Positions 9,104 through 18,469 are shown, counted from the first letter of the stretch. The stretch: DNA of 64,000 nucleotides from G963704535 sp963704535 (GCA_963704535.1 OY969916.1:3906001-3970000); one strand, 5' to 3'. Made by a program: numbers and translations. Notes: generated from the letters alone by a model not told the origin.

Positions 9104-9611
9104 GGCCGGCAGACCTCGTCTGGAAGCGGAGGAGGGATTGCTGATTGGACAGCTCATCAAGCACTACGCCAAGCGCCGCCTCAGCGGTGTGAAGCGGCGG
9201 ATTGTTCAGGGCAGCCAGGTCGCCATCACGGCGGTGCTGGAGGCGACTGGCACTGGGACGGATATCAACACCTCCTACATTGAACGCTTGAACGCCACGT
9301 TTCGCAGTTCGCTGGCCTGCTTGGTGCGGCGTGGCAGGGCGATTGCTCACACCGAGAGTTTGCTCAACGCTGGGATGTGGCTGGTAGGGAGCTGTTACAA
9401 CTTCTGCTGGTCTCATGACACGCTCCGTGAGCAGGCGCCAAGTGATGCCCGACTGAAGTGGAAGGAACGAACGCCGGCGATGGCGGCCGGATTGAGTGAT
9501 CATCAATGGACGATGGCTGAACTGCTCACCTACCAGGTGCCACCCCCGCCCTGGGTGCCACCCAAACGGCGCGGGCGGCCACCCAAGCAAAGACCGGCGG
9601 TATCAACATGA
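9060..9611 (+). CDS. IS1-family transposase, C-terminal frame
   Basis: The meaningful part begins around VPTGKAGRPRLEAEEG and contains the third catalytic acid in SYIERLNATFRSSL, plus the conserved WKERTPAMAAGLSDHQWT segment. The first dozen residues overlap the N-terminal frame out of phase. Moving from the first frame to this one needs a +1 step at the CGGTGTGCC stretch. The second IS copy carries the same break plus one extra T further on. Confidence 0.8.
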   Translation: MPFARCFGGGVPTGKAGRPRLEAEEGLLIGQLIKHYAKRRLSGVKRRIVQGSQVAITAVLEATGTGTDINTSYIERLNATFRSSLACLVRRGRAIAHTESLLNAGMWLVGSCYNFCWSHDTLREQAPSDARLKWKERTPAMAAGLSDHQWTMAELLTYQVPPPPWVPPKRRGRPPKQRPAVST

Positions 9612-9640
9612 TCCCAACCACGGTTGAGTGGGGCGCTACC

Positions 9641-9689
9641 TTTCGCCCGGCCGGGCGAAAAATCTACGACAAAAGGAAGAAAAAGTACC
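9641..9689. repeat. Family D hairpin repeat, right arm
   Basis: TTTCGCCC duplication, then CGGGCGAAAAATCTACGAC, which pairs perfectly with the left arm before 8394, then AAAAGGAAGAAAAAGTACCGC as in the uninterrupted copy near 37081. Confidence 0.8.
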
Positions 9690-9765
9690 GCATTCCAAAG
9701 GTGTGACGCATAAATAGTAGCACATGTTGCACTGCGATTTGCACGATCGCCGCCGCTCGTGGATA

Positions 9766-10404
9766 ATGCGCGCCATGCCAAATCCTTCCCTCCAGCGCGT
9801 GCTGCGCGGCTTCGTACGTGGCCTGATCTGGATCGTCTTCAGCCTGTTGGCGCTGGTCGCGCTGGTCTGCGGGCTGATCGTGCTCCAGGGGCGCAGCGAC
9901 GAGTCGCGCCGCTGCGACCAGCGCGCCCTCTGCACCGCGATCGTGCTTGGCGCCGCCCAGTGGAATGGCGAGCCGTCGCCGGTCCTGCGGGCGCGGCTCG
10001 ACCACGCGCTGGCCCTGCACCGCAGCGGCCGGCTCAAACGGATCATCCTCACCGGCGGGGTTGGGCCGGGCGACAGCATCTCCGAGGCCGCCGCCGGCAA
10101 GCGCTACCTGATGGAGCGCAATCTTCCCGAGGATGCGCTGTTGCTGGAGGAGCAGGGGACGACGACGTGGGAAAGCATGCGCGGTGCGGCCGAGCTGGCG
10201 CGCGCCGACGGCGCCGGCCTAGTGGTGCTGATCAGCGATCCCTTCCACATGCTGCGCTCGCTCAAGATGGCCCGCGACCTGGGCCTGGAGGCCTACGGCT
10301 CGCCCACGACCACCTCGCCAATATCGGGGAACGTGGCCGAGGAGGCGCGCTATGTGATGCGCGAATCGTGGGCCTACCTGGTGTACGTGTTCACGCGCCA
10401 GTGA
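9766..10404 (+). CDS. DUF218 (YdcF/SanA-like) membrane-anchored protein
   Basis: About 212 residues from this ATG (alternatives at 9724 and 9775; no strong ribosome site decides). One N-terminal membrane helix (LIWIVFSLLALVALVCGLIV) precedes a DUF218 domain with AIVLGAAQWNGEPS, LARLDHAL-like and IILTGGVGPGDSISEA segments, and a C-terminal VLISDPFHMLRSLKMARDLG helix region typical of the family. DUF218 proteins are linked to envelope integrity, but their activity is poorly defined. It reads away from the IS and converges on mfd. Confidence 0.8.
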   Translation: MRAMPNPSLQRVLRGFVRGLIWIVFSLLALVALVCGLIVLQGRSDESRRCDQRALCTAIVLGAAQWNGEPSPVLRARLDHALALHRSGRLKRIILTGGVGPGDSISEAAAGKRYLMERNLPEDALLLEEQGTTTWESMRGAAELARADGAGLVVLISDPFHMLRSLKMARDLGLEAYGSPTTTSPISGNVAEEARYVMRESWAYLVYVFTRQ

Positions 10405-10436
10405 TGAGCCACTATACAGTTTCGCGTACATAAACC

Positions 10437-10566
10437 AGCAGTTTTACCGCGAAGAGCACGAAGGTAGGAAGACCGCGAAGAGGGCTGATACATGCGGCTA
10501 TAGAGCCTTCGTGAGCTTCGTGTCTTCGCGTGCTTCGTGATGAGAAACCCTGGGCCGACGTACGCC
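10437..10566. repeat. Family E long repeat, copy 1
   Basis: CGAAGAGCACGAAGG, AGAGGGCTGATA, TAGAGCCTTC and GCTTCGTGATGAGAAACC occur in the same order and spacing at 57429-57554. It is partly self-complementary (CGAAG against CTTCG). It fills the gap between the DUF218 gene and the 3' end of mfd. Confidence 0.75.
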
Positions 10567-11054
10567 AAGCTGTACCAGATCACTTGGCGAGCGTCTCCAG
10601 GAGGCCGGTCAGCGGCTCGACCCAGCGCCCGTCGAGCGAACGGCGGTCGAGCCGCGCGAACTGCGGGCCGACGCGCACGGTCGAGGCAGCGCCCAAACCG
10701 CCTACGCAGCTTCTCCCGGTCGAGCGCGCTGCCTTCCGGCAGGCGAATAATGAACTCCTCGTCGGTGGTGACGATCGATGTGACCCCGGCGGCCAGCGCC
10801 AGTGCCTTGATCATAAGCCAGGTAAGCAGGTGCTCGGCCGGCCCTGGCGGCTTGCCGAAGCGGTCCTGTAGCTCCTGACGCAGGTCACGCACCGCGCGCG
10901 GCGTCTGCGCCGCGGCCATATGCTGGTAGACCGAGAGCCGCACCCGCTCATCGGGGATGTACTCAGGCGGGAGGTAGGCGTCCAGCGGCAGATCGAGCGT
11001 GACGAGCGGCGAGATCAGGACTTTCTCATCCACTTTGACCAGCGGCTGCTGTTT

Positions 11055-11166
11055 GACGACCGACGACCGACGACTGACGACCGGCGGCTGTTTTGCAGGC
11101 ATCGGCGTCTCCGTCTGCGCCCGCATCGCTATCCTCGGTGGTCGGTGGTCGGCCGTCGGTGGTCGG
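11055..11166. repeat. Paired 7-bp arrays inside mfd
   Basis: GACGACC units (three, plus a GACGACT variant) lie opposite TCGGTGG units (with a TCGGCCG variant). Both have period 7 and the two arms are roughly complementary. They lie between the helicase part and the C-terminal domain, where they code for a low-complexity linker. Confidence 0.75.
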
Positions 11167-12927
11167 GAGCCGGTAGTTCGCCGCCACGAGCTGCGCTTTC
11201 ATCGTCTTGACCGCCTGCTCCAGCAGCCGCGAGTAGAGGTCGAAGCCGACGGCGGCGATATGGCCGCTCTGCTCGGCGCCCAGCAGGTTGCCCGCGCCAC
11301 GAATCTCCAGGTCGCGCATGGCGATGCGGAAGCCGGCGCCAAGCTCGGTCGCCTCCTGGATGGCCTGCAAGCGCTCCTGCGCCTCGGGGGTCATCCGGTG
11401 GTCGCCTTTGTAGAACAGGTAGGCGTAGGCGCGCTGGGCGCTGCGGCCGACCCGGCCGCGCAGCTGGTAGAGCTGCGCCAGGCCATAGTTCGTGGCGTCG
11501 TCGATGATGATCGTGTTGGCGTTGGGCATATCCAGGCCGCTCTCGATGATCGTGGTGCAGACCAGCACGTCGTCCTTGCCGCTGAAGAAATCGAGCATCA
11601 CCTTCTCAAGCTGGTGCTCCTCCATCTGCCCGTGGCCGACGCCGATCTCGGCCTCGGGCACCAGCTGCTTGCAGCTTGTCGGCCACGTAGTCGATGCTCT
11701 GCACGCGGTTGTGGACGAAGTAGACCTGGCCGCCGCGATCCATCTCGCGCAGGATCGCCTCGCGCACCAGCTGGTCGTCGGTGGGCAGCACGTAGGTCTT
11801 GATCGGCACGCGGTCCTCGGGCGGCGTGTCGATCACGCTGAGATCGCGGATGCCGGCCAGCGCCATGTGCAGCGTGCGCGGGATCGGCGTGGCGGTCAGC
11901 GTCAGCACGTCGACATTCGCGCGCATCTGCTTGATGCGCTCCTTGTGGCGCACGCCGAAGCGCTGCTCCTCGTCGATGACCAGCAGCCCCAGGTCCTTGA
12001 AGTGGATGTCTTTCGACAGCAGCCGGTGCGTGCCGATGATGATGTCGATCTCGCCGCGCGCCAGCTGCTGGATGATCACCTCCTGCTCCTTGGGCGAGCG
12101 GAAGCGCGAGAGCATCTCGATCTTGACCGGGAAGGCGGCCATGCGGCTGCGTGAAGGTGTCGAAGTGCTGCTGGGCCAGCACCGTCGTCGGCACCAGCAC
12201 GGCGACCTGCTTGCCGTCCTGGACGGCCTTGAACGCGGCGCGCAGCGCCACCTCGGTCTTGCCGAAGCCGACATCGCCGCAGATCAGGCGGTCCATCGGC
12301 TGCAGCTGCTCCATATCGTGCTTGACATCGACCAGCGCGCGCGAGCTGGTCGGTGCGTCTCGACATACGGGAAGGCATCCTCAAGCTCGCGCTGCCACTC
12401 GCTATCGGCGCTAAAGGCGTGGCCCTCGCTCAGCTGGCGCTGGGCGTACAGCTCCAGCAGGTCATTGGCCAGCTCCTGCACGGCGGCGCGGGCGCTGGCG
12501 CTTGGCGCGCTCCCAATCCTGCGTGCCCAGCCGCGTCAGCGACGGCGTCGGCGTCGCCGGCGCCGATGTAGCGCGAGACGCGGTCGATCTGGTCGACCGG
12601 CACATACAGGCGGTCGCCCTCGGCATAGCGCAGGTTCAGGTACTCGCGCTCGATCTCGCCGATCGATGCGGCGCACCAGGCCCTCGTAGAGCGCGATGCC
12701 GTGCTCGATATGCACGACATAGTCGCCCGGCTTGAGGCCGCGCAGGAAGGCGGCGCGCTCCTCGGCGCTGCGGTCGCGCTTGCGCTTGCGCTCGGCCACC
12801 GGGCGGCGCTGGCGCCAGCCGAAGATCTCCGCGTCGGTGTAGACCGTCATATTCAGGTCGGGCGAGCGCCAGCCCTCGTCGAGCGAGCCATGCACCGCCA
12901 CGAAACGCTCCGCAGCCAGGTCGGATG

Positions 12928-13028
12928 TTGCGTGTTGCGTGTTGCGTGTTGGGTGTTGCGTGTTGCGTCCGTCGCTCGTCGCCTGTGACTCGTTCTCCCC
13001 TTCTCCCCTTCTCCCCTTCTCCCCTTCT
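12928..13028. repeat. 7-bp array and adjoining 8-bp array inside mfd
   Basis: TTGCGTG is repeated five times (one copy TTGGGTG), followed after a short spacer by four CTCCCCTT units. Translated on the minus strand they give ATRNTQHATRNTQH and EKGRRGEGEKG stretches that have no place in Mfd. A frame change lies in or beside the array. Confidence 0.8.
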
Positions 13029-14012
13029 CGGTGGTCGGCCAGGCCTCGTCGATCAGCTCCTGGATGCGCGCGGCCTGCGGCGTCACCACGACCACGCGCT
13101 CGCCGTCGCGCAGCCGGCCGACGATATCATCGACCAGCCGCTTGAGCTGCCCACCAAAGAGATCGGCCGGCGCAAACAGCGTCGTCGGGCAGCGCGAAGT
13201 GGGTGACGGGTGTCGCCTCGGCGCTGCTGAAAGTGCGTAGGCTAGCGTCCAATGTCCTGGTTCGGAAAGGTTGGCGAACGATAGCGCGCCGATCTGATCC
13301 AGCAGCTCCGCCCAGAGCAGGTACGGGCGCGGAAAGCCGGGCGGCAGCTCGCCGGACTCGGTGTGGCGCTCGCGCCGCTCCTCGGCGTGGTGGTCAGCTC
13401 GGCGATCTGCTGGGCCAGCAGTTGCATCTCGCTGAAGACCAGCGGCATGCCGGCCGGCAGATAGTGACGAGGACGAGCGAGGACGAACTCGTCTTCTCAG
13501 GTCTTCGTCGCTCCGAAAGAACGGCGCAAACAGCGCGCGACCCTCAAAGCGCTCCCCCTGCGCGAGCCGCTCCTGCGCCGCCTGCCACTCGTCGAGTGCT
13601 TCCCGGCGCAGCCCGCCGGCGTCGAGCCGGCGCAGCCGCTCCAGCGCGCGCATCCGAGTGCCAGAACGGGATCTCGTGGGCGGCCCGATGATCGCCTCGC
13701 GCACTTGGGCCTCGCTGCGCTGGGTGATCGGATCGAAGCGACGCAGGCTGTCGACCTCATCGCCGAAGAACTCGATCCGTAGCGGCAGCTCGTCGCCGGG
13801 CGGGAAGATATCGACGATGCCGCCGCGACGATTCAGCTCGCCTGGCTCCTCGACCGTCGGCGCGACTGCGGTAGCCCATCTCGATCCAGCGAGCGAGCAA
13901 CTCATCCAGGTTGTGCTCCGCGCCACGCCGGAGGCGAACGACCGCCTCGGCCCACTCGGCGGGCGCCAGCGTCGGCTGCACCAGCGCCTTGATCGGAGCG
14001 ACAATCACGAGC

Positions 14013-14081
14013 GGGAGATTGGAGATCGGAGATTGGAGATTAGGACTGGTCGAATCTCCAATCTCCGATCTCCAATCTCCA
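14013..14081. repeat. Inverted 7-bp arrays inside mfd
   Basis: GGAGATT/GGAGATC units face AATCTCC/GATCTCC units across a short loop. The same unit type occurs at 7883. It is translated in frame as WRSEIGDSTSPNLQSPISN within the N-terminal part of Mfd. Confidence 0.8.
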
Positions 14082-14653
14082 AGCCGGCGCAGCACCCTGA
14101 GCCGCCCAACGATCACATCGTTGCCGGGCGACATATGCTCATAGGGCAGCGCATCGCTGGCCGGGAATAGCAGCACCGCTTCCGGCGCGAGCCACTGGCA
14201 CAGGTCCTCGCGGGCGCGCAGGGCCGCATCGCCGCTGCCGACGACATATAAGATCGGGCGCGCCGTCTGACGTCGCCAGGGCGGCCACCAGCGGCGGGCG
14301 CGCGGCCGTCAGCACCGGCGCGACATGCAGCCGGGCGCCCGGTTGCTCTCGCAGGGTGATCGCGAGCGCCTCGACCCGCTCCTGCCCGGCCAGTTGTTCC
14401 AGAAAGGGGGTGAGATCAGACGTCATCATTACGCCCTGCTATTTTCAGACAGACCAAACGGGGGCTTAGTCGGCATGACCAGCCCCTGATACTGCCATTT
14501 TGTCGGTCTAACGACCCATATTGGGCCTTGCTAGAACACCGATAGAGAATCGACGAATTGCGCGAATAATCGCGAATACAATGCTTCATATTCGCGCCGA
14601 CTAGCGTTATTCGCGGATGAATCAGAAATACTCTACCGACGCTCTAGGGGGAT

Positions 14654-14682
14654 GTTATAGCACGATTCGCGCCGATAGTAAA
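14654..14682 (-). promoter_or_regulatory. Candidate sigma-70 promoter for mfd
   Basis: On the minus strand TTTACT and TATAAC are separated by 17 bases, about 225 bases before the mfd start. The rest of this gap contains imperfect copies of TCGCGAATA in both orientations and nothing else I recognise. Confidence 0.4.
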
Positions 14683-14720
14683 GGGACCGAAGGCCGATCT
14701 GTCCTTTTATGCGAATGCCA

Positions 14721-16289
14721 TTAGGGCGTAGCTGGGGCGACCGAGGCCGCCGCCCGCCGCACGAACACCACCGCCGTCGGGTCGGCATAGATCTGCTGCC
14801 AGGCCGGGTCACGTTCGAGCCAGCGAACCAGCGGGCGATCGGCGAAGACCATCACCCAGTCGACCTGGTGGCGGTCCAGCACCTCTTCCCAGCCCGGCTC
14901 GGCCTCCTGCACGCGGTAGTAATCGAGGATATGGTCGATCTCGTAGAAGTCGATCCGCCCGTCGAAGAAGTTGCGTACCTGCGGCCAGCAGCAGAAGTTC
15001 AGGTAGCCGCCCCACTGGGCATCGTTGAAGACGCGCTGCCCTGGCGGAAACGGCTTGAGATGCTCGACCGCGCCGAGCGGAAATGTGCGTTCGCCGAAGC
15101 CATAGCCGCGCCCGTTCAGATCGACCCGCACGCCGGCGGCGAACAGGCAGGCCATGAGGACGACGGCGAGCAACGAGGCTACGCCACCGACGGTCTGGCT
15201 ATTGGCCTCGCGAAGCTCTGCACCCAGCCGCCGCAACCGATCGATCGTCTGTCGCAGCGCACTCGTCGCCGGCTGGGGCATGCGCGCTGCGCCATCGGCA
15301 AGCGCCCGGTGAAGCGATTCGCCGATCAGCGGCAGGCAGATCGCCACGAACTGGTCCAGGTTGCGGAACGAGTAGAGCGTGAATGCCGTCCAGGAGCACA
15401 GCAGTAGCAGCGGCGTCAGCTCGCGCCGCACGCCGATCGCCATCGCCAACGTGAGCAGCAGCAGCAGCGGGTAGAACAGCAGGTTATGGAAATCGGGCGA
15501 CTGCCATTCAGGCGTCAGCTCGAACTGCACCGCCTGGCGGAAAAAGCCGGCGTTGTTGGACAGCAGGCCGAAGCCGCGCGGGTTCAGGCCGGAGAGCAGC
15601 AGGCACAGCACCAGCAGCAACGCTAGATCGCGCGCCTGGCGACCGTGGCGGGTACGGTCGGCGCCCGTACTGACGAACCACATCGCCGCCGCCCCAAACA
15701 GGTAGGTGGCGAGCAGGATATCGCCAAACACGAAGGCCCCGTGCAAGTTGACCCACACCAGCATTAGCAGCGGCAGGCACCAGAACAGCCTGGGTCTGAG
15801 ATTGCCGCGCCGGTGCTCCTCCAGTGCCGTGGCCCAGACAAAGGTGATCAGCAGAGTGAACACATGCGGGCGGGTCGCCCAGTGCCCGATCGAGACCAGC
15901 ACGCCAAGCGCCACCAGCGGCAGCATGAGCAGCGGGTTCATCCCGCGCCGCAGCATGACCGCCGCGATCCCCGCGAACGTTGCGCCGATAAACGCCGCCG
16001 TCAGCAGGGCGACGCCGTCGAAGCCACCCAAGCCATAGGTCGCCGCGAAGATGATCTCGGAGAGCCACTCCTGCGGCACAAATGGCCGGCCCTGCATTGT
16101 GTAGGAGAATACATCCTGGGTGGGGATCTCGCGCGTGTTGAGGATGAGGCGACCGATCGCGATGTGAAAGCCCAGGTCGCCATCGCGATTCGAGATGAAC
16201 TGTCCCAGCCATAGGACCAGAAACATCGTCCCGATGAACATCATATCCGGCAGCGACGGGAGGAGCGTACGGGCAAGACGGCGTGCCAT
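14721..16289 (-). CDS. Polytopic membrane protein, GT-C-like, function unknown
   Basis: 522 residues from an ATG preceded by GGAGG. The reading frame is open further upstream, but that part is repeat A and intergenic DNA. The N-terminal loop NRDGDLGFHIAIGRLILNTREIPTQD with a following QEWLSEIIFAATYGLGG resembles the first periplasmic loop of a widespread group of uncharacterised GT-C-fold proteins. About ten membrane helices follow, then a soluble C-terminal part (FDGRIDFYEIDHILDYYR, VDWVMVFADRPL). A glycosyl- or sugar-transferring role is inferred from the fold pattern only. Confidence 0.65.
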   Translation of the reverse strand: MARRLARTLLPSLPDMMFIGTMFLVLWLGQFISNRDGDLGFHIAIGRLILNTREIPTQDVFSYTMQGRPFVPQEWLSEIIFAATYGLGGFDGVALLTAAFIGATFAGIAAVMLRRGMNPLLMLPLVALGVLVSIGHWATRPHVFTLLITFVWATALEEHRRGNLRPRLFWCLPLLMLVWVNLHGAFVFGDILLATYLFGAAAMWFVSTGADRTRHGRQARDLALLLVLCLLLSGLNPRGFGLLSNNAGFFRQAVQFELTPEWQSPDFHNLLFYPLLLLLTLAMAIGVRRELTPLLLLCSWTAFTLYSFRNLDQFVAICLPLIGESLHRALADGAARMPQPATSALRQTIDRLRRLGAELREANSQTVGGVASLLAVVLMACLFAAGVRVDLNGRGYGFGERTFPLGAVEHLKPFPPGQRVFNDAQWGGYLNFCCWPQVRNFFDGRIDFYEIDHILDYYRVQEAEPGWEEVLDRHQVDWVMVFADRPLVRWLERDPAWQQIYADPTAVVFVRRAAASVAPATP

Positions 16290-16329
16290 AGGGAGAACCT
16301 CCAGGTTTGGTTGGGGAAGCAGGGGGAGG

Positions 16330-16386
16330 TTGTTTGAAAGGGGGAGTTTGAGGGGCAAGCCCCTCAAGAATTTCTTTCCACCACTA
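16330..16386. repeat. Family A palindromic repeat, copy 2
   Basis: TTGTTTGAAAGGGGGAGTTT then GAGGGGCAAGCCCCTC at the centre and TTTCCACCAC at the end. It lies between the response regulator and the membrane protein. Confidence 0.7.
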
Positions 16387-16404
16387 AAAGTCAGTAGACT
16401 TGCG

Positions 16405-17172
16405 CTAGGCATCCGCCAGCTTATATCCCACCCCGCGCACGGTGACGATGATACGGGGCCGCGATGGCTCGACTTCGACCTTCTCGCGCAAGCGCCGCAC
16501 ACACACATCCACCAGGTTGGTCTCGCCGACGTAGTCATAGCCCCAGACTTCACGGAACAACGTCTCACGGTCGAACACGTGGCCGGAGTTGGCCGCCAGG
16601 AAGTACAGCAACTCGAACTCCATCGGGGTCAGGTTGACATCCTGGCTACGGACACTGACGCGGTGGCGCGGCTCGTCGATCTCCAGCTCGCCGACGCGCA
16701 CGATCGGCGGGGCGACGCGGTGCTTGTAGCCCTCGACCCGCCGCAGGATCGACTCGACCCGCGCGATCAGCTCGGCGGTCTTGAACGGCTTGGTGATATA
16801 ATCGTCGGCGCCAAGCTCGAAGCCGTGGACCACATCGTCGGTGCCATCGCGCGACGTCAGGATGATGATCGGCACGTCCGAGCGCTCGCGAATGCGCTGG
16901 CAAGCCTCGAAGCCATCGACATACGGCATCATCACATCCAGGATCACGACGTCGAACTTCCCGCTCTCGAACGCCTTCAGCGCCTCAAGCCCATTCTTGA
17001 CGGCGACGATCTCATAGCGCGGATCTTTGAGCGTGACCTGGATAAGGGTGGCGATTGAGGGGTCGTCGTCGGCGACGAGGATACGGCGCGGCACATTAGT
17101 GTCGTCCTGGCCGCGGTCGGAAGTTCGGCGGATTAGTCGCATAATATCACAAGAACTCTTAGACGGCTTCAT
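16405..17172 (-). CDS. OmpR/PhoB-family response regulator
   Basis: 255 residues. The receiver domain (about 28-145) has the acidic pocket ADDD, phospho-acceptor Asp in VVILDVMMPYVDG, the Thr of ILTSRD and Lys of YITKPF. The C-terminal winged-helix domain contains LTPMEFELLYFLAANSG and VDVCVRRLREKVE. It is expected to bind DNA after phosphorylation. No histidine kinase is adjacent. The chosen ATG overlaps the clpX stop by 14 bases; an ATG at 17142 just after clpX is an alternative. Its place directly after tig-clpP-clpX suggests co-transcription. Confidence 0.9.
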   Translation of the reverse strand: MKPSKSSCDIMRLIRRTSDRGQDDTNVPRRILVADDDPSIATLIQVTLKDPRYEIVAVKNGLEALKAFESGKFDVVILDVMMPYVDGFEACQRIRERSDVPIIILTSRDGTDDVVHGFELGADDYITKPFKTAELIARVESILRRVEGYKHRVAPPIVRVGELEIDEPRHRVSVRSQDVNLTPMEFELLYFLAANSGHVFDRETLFREVWGYDYVGETNLVDVCVRRLREKVEVEPSRPRIIVTVRGVGYKLADA

Positions 17173-18469
17173 CCATCCTGCGTCGGTACTCGGCCCGTTC
17201 GGTCGTGCGCGGGACCATGATCGGATGCCCGCGCCCGGCCACCACCTCGGCGTTGATAATGCAGCGGCCGATATGCTCCTGCGAGGGGATATCGTACATC
17301 ACCTCAAGCAGGATCTCCTCGACCGTGGTACGCAGCGCGCGGGCGCCGGTGCGCGCGGCCAGCGCCCGCGCGGCGATGGCCTCCAGCGCATCGGGCGTCA
17401 CTTCCAGCTCCACGTGGTCGAGCGCCAGCATCTTCTGGTACTGCTTGATGATCGCGTTGCGTGGCTCGGTCAGGATGCGCAGCATCGTCTCAAGGTCGAG
17501 CGCCGCAAGCGGGGCGATCACCGGCAGCCGCCCGACGAACTCAGGGATAAACCCGTAGCGCAGCAGGTCGTCGGCGGTGCATTGCGAGAGCAAGTGCGCC
17601 GTCTCGTGGTCACGATCGAGCGGCGCGGCGCTGTGGAACCCAAGCCCGCGCTTGCCGCCCACCCGCTTGCTGATGATCGTATCCAATCCCTCGAAGGCCC
17701 CGCCGCAGATGAACAGCACGTGCGAAGTATCGAACGCGATATACTCCTGCTGCGGGTGCTTGCGGCCGGGCAGCGGCGGCACATGGGCGACGCAGCCCTC
17801 AAGGATCTTCAACAGCGCCTGCTGCACGCCCTCGCCGGAGACGTCACGGGTGATCGAGGGATTGTCGCCTTTGCGGGCGATCTTGTCGATCTCATCGACG
17901 TAGATAATACCCGTCTGGGCGCGCTCGATATCGCCGTCGGCCGCCTGGATCAAGCGCAGCAAAATATTCTCGACATCCTCGCCGACATAGCCGGCCTCAG
18001 TCAGGGCGGTGGCGTCGGCGATCGCGAACGGCACATCGAGCAGCCGGGCCAGGGTCTGGGCCAGCAGGGTCTTGCCGCTCCCGGTCGGCCCAATCAAGAG
18101 GACATTGCTCTTACCAAGCTCGACATCATCTACGTGGTAGCCGGCGCGCAGTCGTTTGTAGTGATTATAGACCGCGACTGAGAGCACCATCTTGGCGCGG
18201 TCCTGGCCGATCACATACTGGTCAAGCCGCTCCCGCATCCGGCGCGGCGTGGGCAGGCGCGCCGGGCCTGGCGCCGGCGGGCGATGCGACGCGACCGGCT
18301 GGGTGTCGGTTTCCTCGGCGATGATCGCGCTACAAAGCGCAACGCACTCGTCGCAGATACAGACGGTGCCAGGGCCGGCGATGAGGCGCTGCACCTCATC
18401 CTGGCCCCGACCACAAAAAGAACACAGGTAGGCCCCGCGGCCGGTGGTACTGCTGCGAGTGCGGGACAT
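17159..18469 (-). CDS. clpX: ATP-dependent Clp protease ATP-binding subunit ClpX
   Basis: 436 residues. The N-terminal C4 zinc-binding domain has YLCSFCGRGQDEV and VCICDECV. The AAA+ module has Walker A GPTGSGKTLLAQTLA, Walker B IIYVDEIDKIARK, and a sensor region near GLDTIISKRVGGKRGLGF. It unfolds substrates and feeds them to ClpP. GGGAG sits five bases before this ATG; an upstream in-frame GTG is less likely. The order tig, clpP, clpX on one strand is the classic arrangement. Confidence 0.95.
   Translation of the reverse strand: MSRTRSSTTGRGAYLCSFCGRGQDEVQRLIAGPGTVCICDECVALCSAIIAEETDTQPVASHRPPAPGPARLPTPRRMRERLDQYVIGQDRAKMVLSVAVYNHYKRLRAGYHVDDVELGKSNVLLIGPTGSGKTLLAQTLARLLDVPFAIADATALTEAGYVGEDVENILLRLIQAADGDIERAQTGIIYVDEIDKIARKGDNPSITRDVSGEGVQQALLKILEGCVAHVPPLPGRKHPQQEYIAFDTSHVLFICGGAFEGLDTIISKRVGGKRGLGFHSAAPLDRDHETAHLLSQCTADDLLRYGFIPEFVGRLPVIAPLAALDLETMLRILTEPRNAIIKQYQKMLALDHVELEVTPDALEAIAARALAARTGARALRTTVEEILLEVMYDIPSQEHIGRCIINAEVVAGRGHPIMVPRTTERAEYRRRMDEAV

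Larger units (their letters stand above)
8395..9640 (+). mobile_element. IS1-family insertion sequence, copy 1 (1246 bp)
   Basis: The ends are imperfect inverted repeats of about 24 bp: GGTAGCACCCCCTTCAACC on the left and, read inward, GGTAGCGCCCCACTCAACC on the right. TTTCGCCC is duplicated on both sides (8387-8394 and 9641-9648). It encodes an IS1-type DDE transposase in two overlapping frames. The copy at 58013-59259 is almost identical, differing by a few substitutions and one base, so transposition was recent. The element split a family D hairpin near its centre. Confidence 0.88.
10580..14429 (-). pseudogene. mfd: Transcription-repair coupling factor Mfd, disrupted by many frameshifts
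   Basis: Collinear Mfd pieces are spread over all three frames. In order they are: the N-terminal UvrB-like region (FPASDALPYEHMSPG, GGIVDIFPPG, RIEFFGDEVDSLR), the RNA-polymerase-interacting region (LKPGDYVVHIEHGIALYEG, RLYVPVDQIDRV), helicase motifs (GDVGFGKTEVALRAAFKA, VPTTVLAQQHF, VIDEEQRFGV, LTATPIPRT), DVLVCTTIIESGLDMPN and QLRGRVGRS, and the C-terminal TRCF domain. About a dozen frame changes separate them. At eight sites removing a single T of the given strand restores the frame (near 14268, 13867, 13497, 12663, 12496, 12354, 12148, 11669). Heptamer arrays interrupt the gene at 11055, 12928 and 14013. A functional Mfd would strip stalled RNA polymerase and recruit UvrA. Confidence 0.85.

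Noticed and set aside
9060..9125. Considered the classic -1 programmed frameshift of IS1
   Set aside because: Copy 1 needs a +1 step and no A-rich slippery stretch is present at the junction; reported only as an unexplained break.
17027..18181. Plus-strand frame opposite clpX
   Set aside because: Shadow of clpX, which has all AAA+ and zinc-finger motifs.
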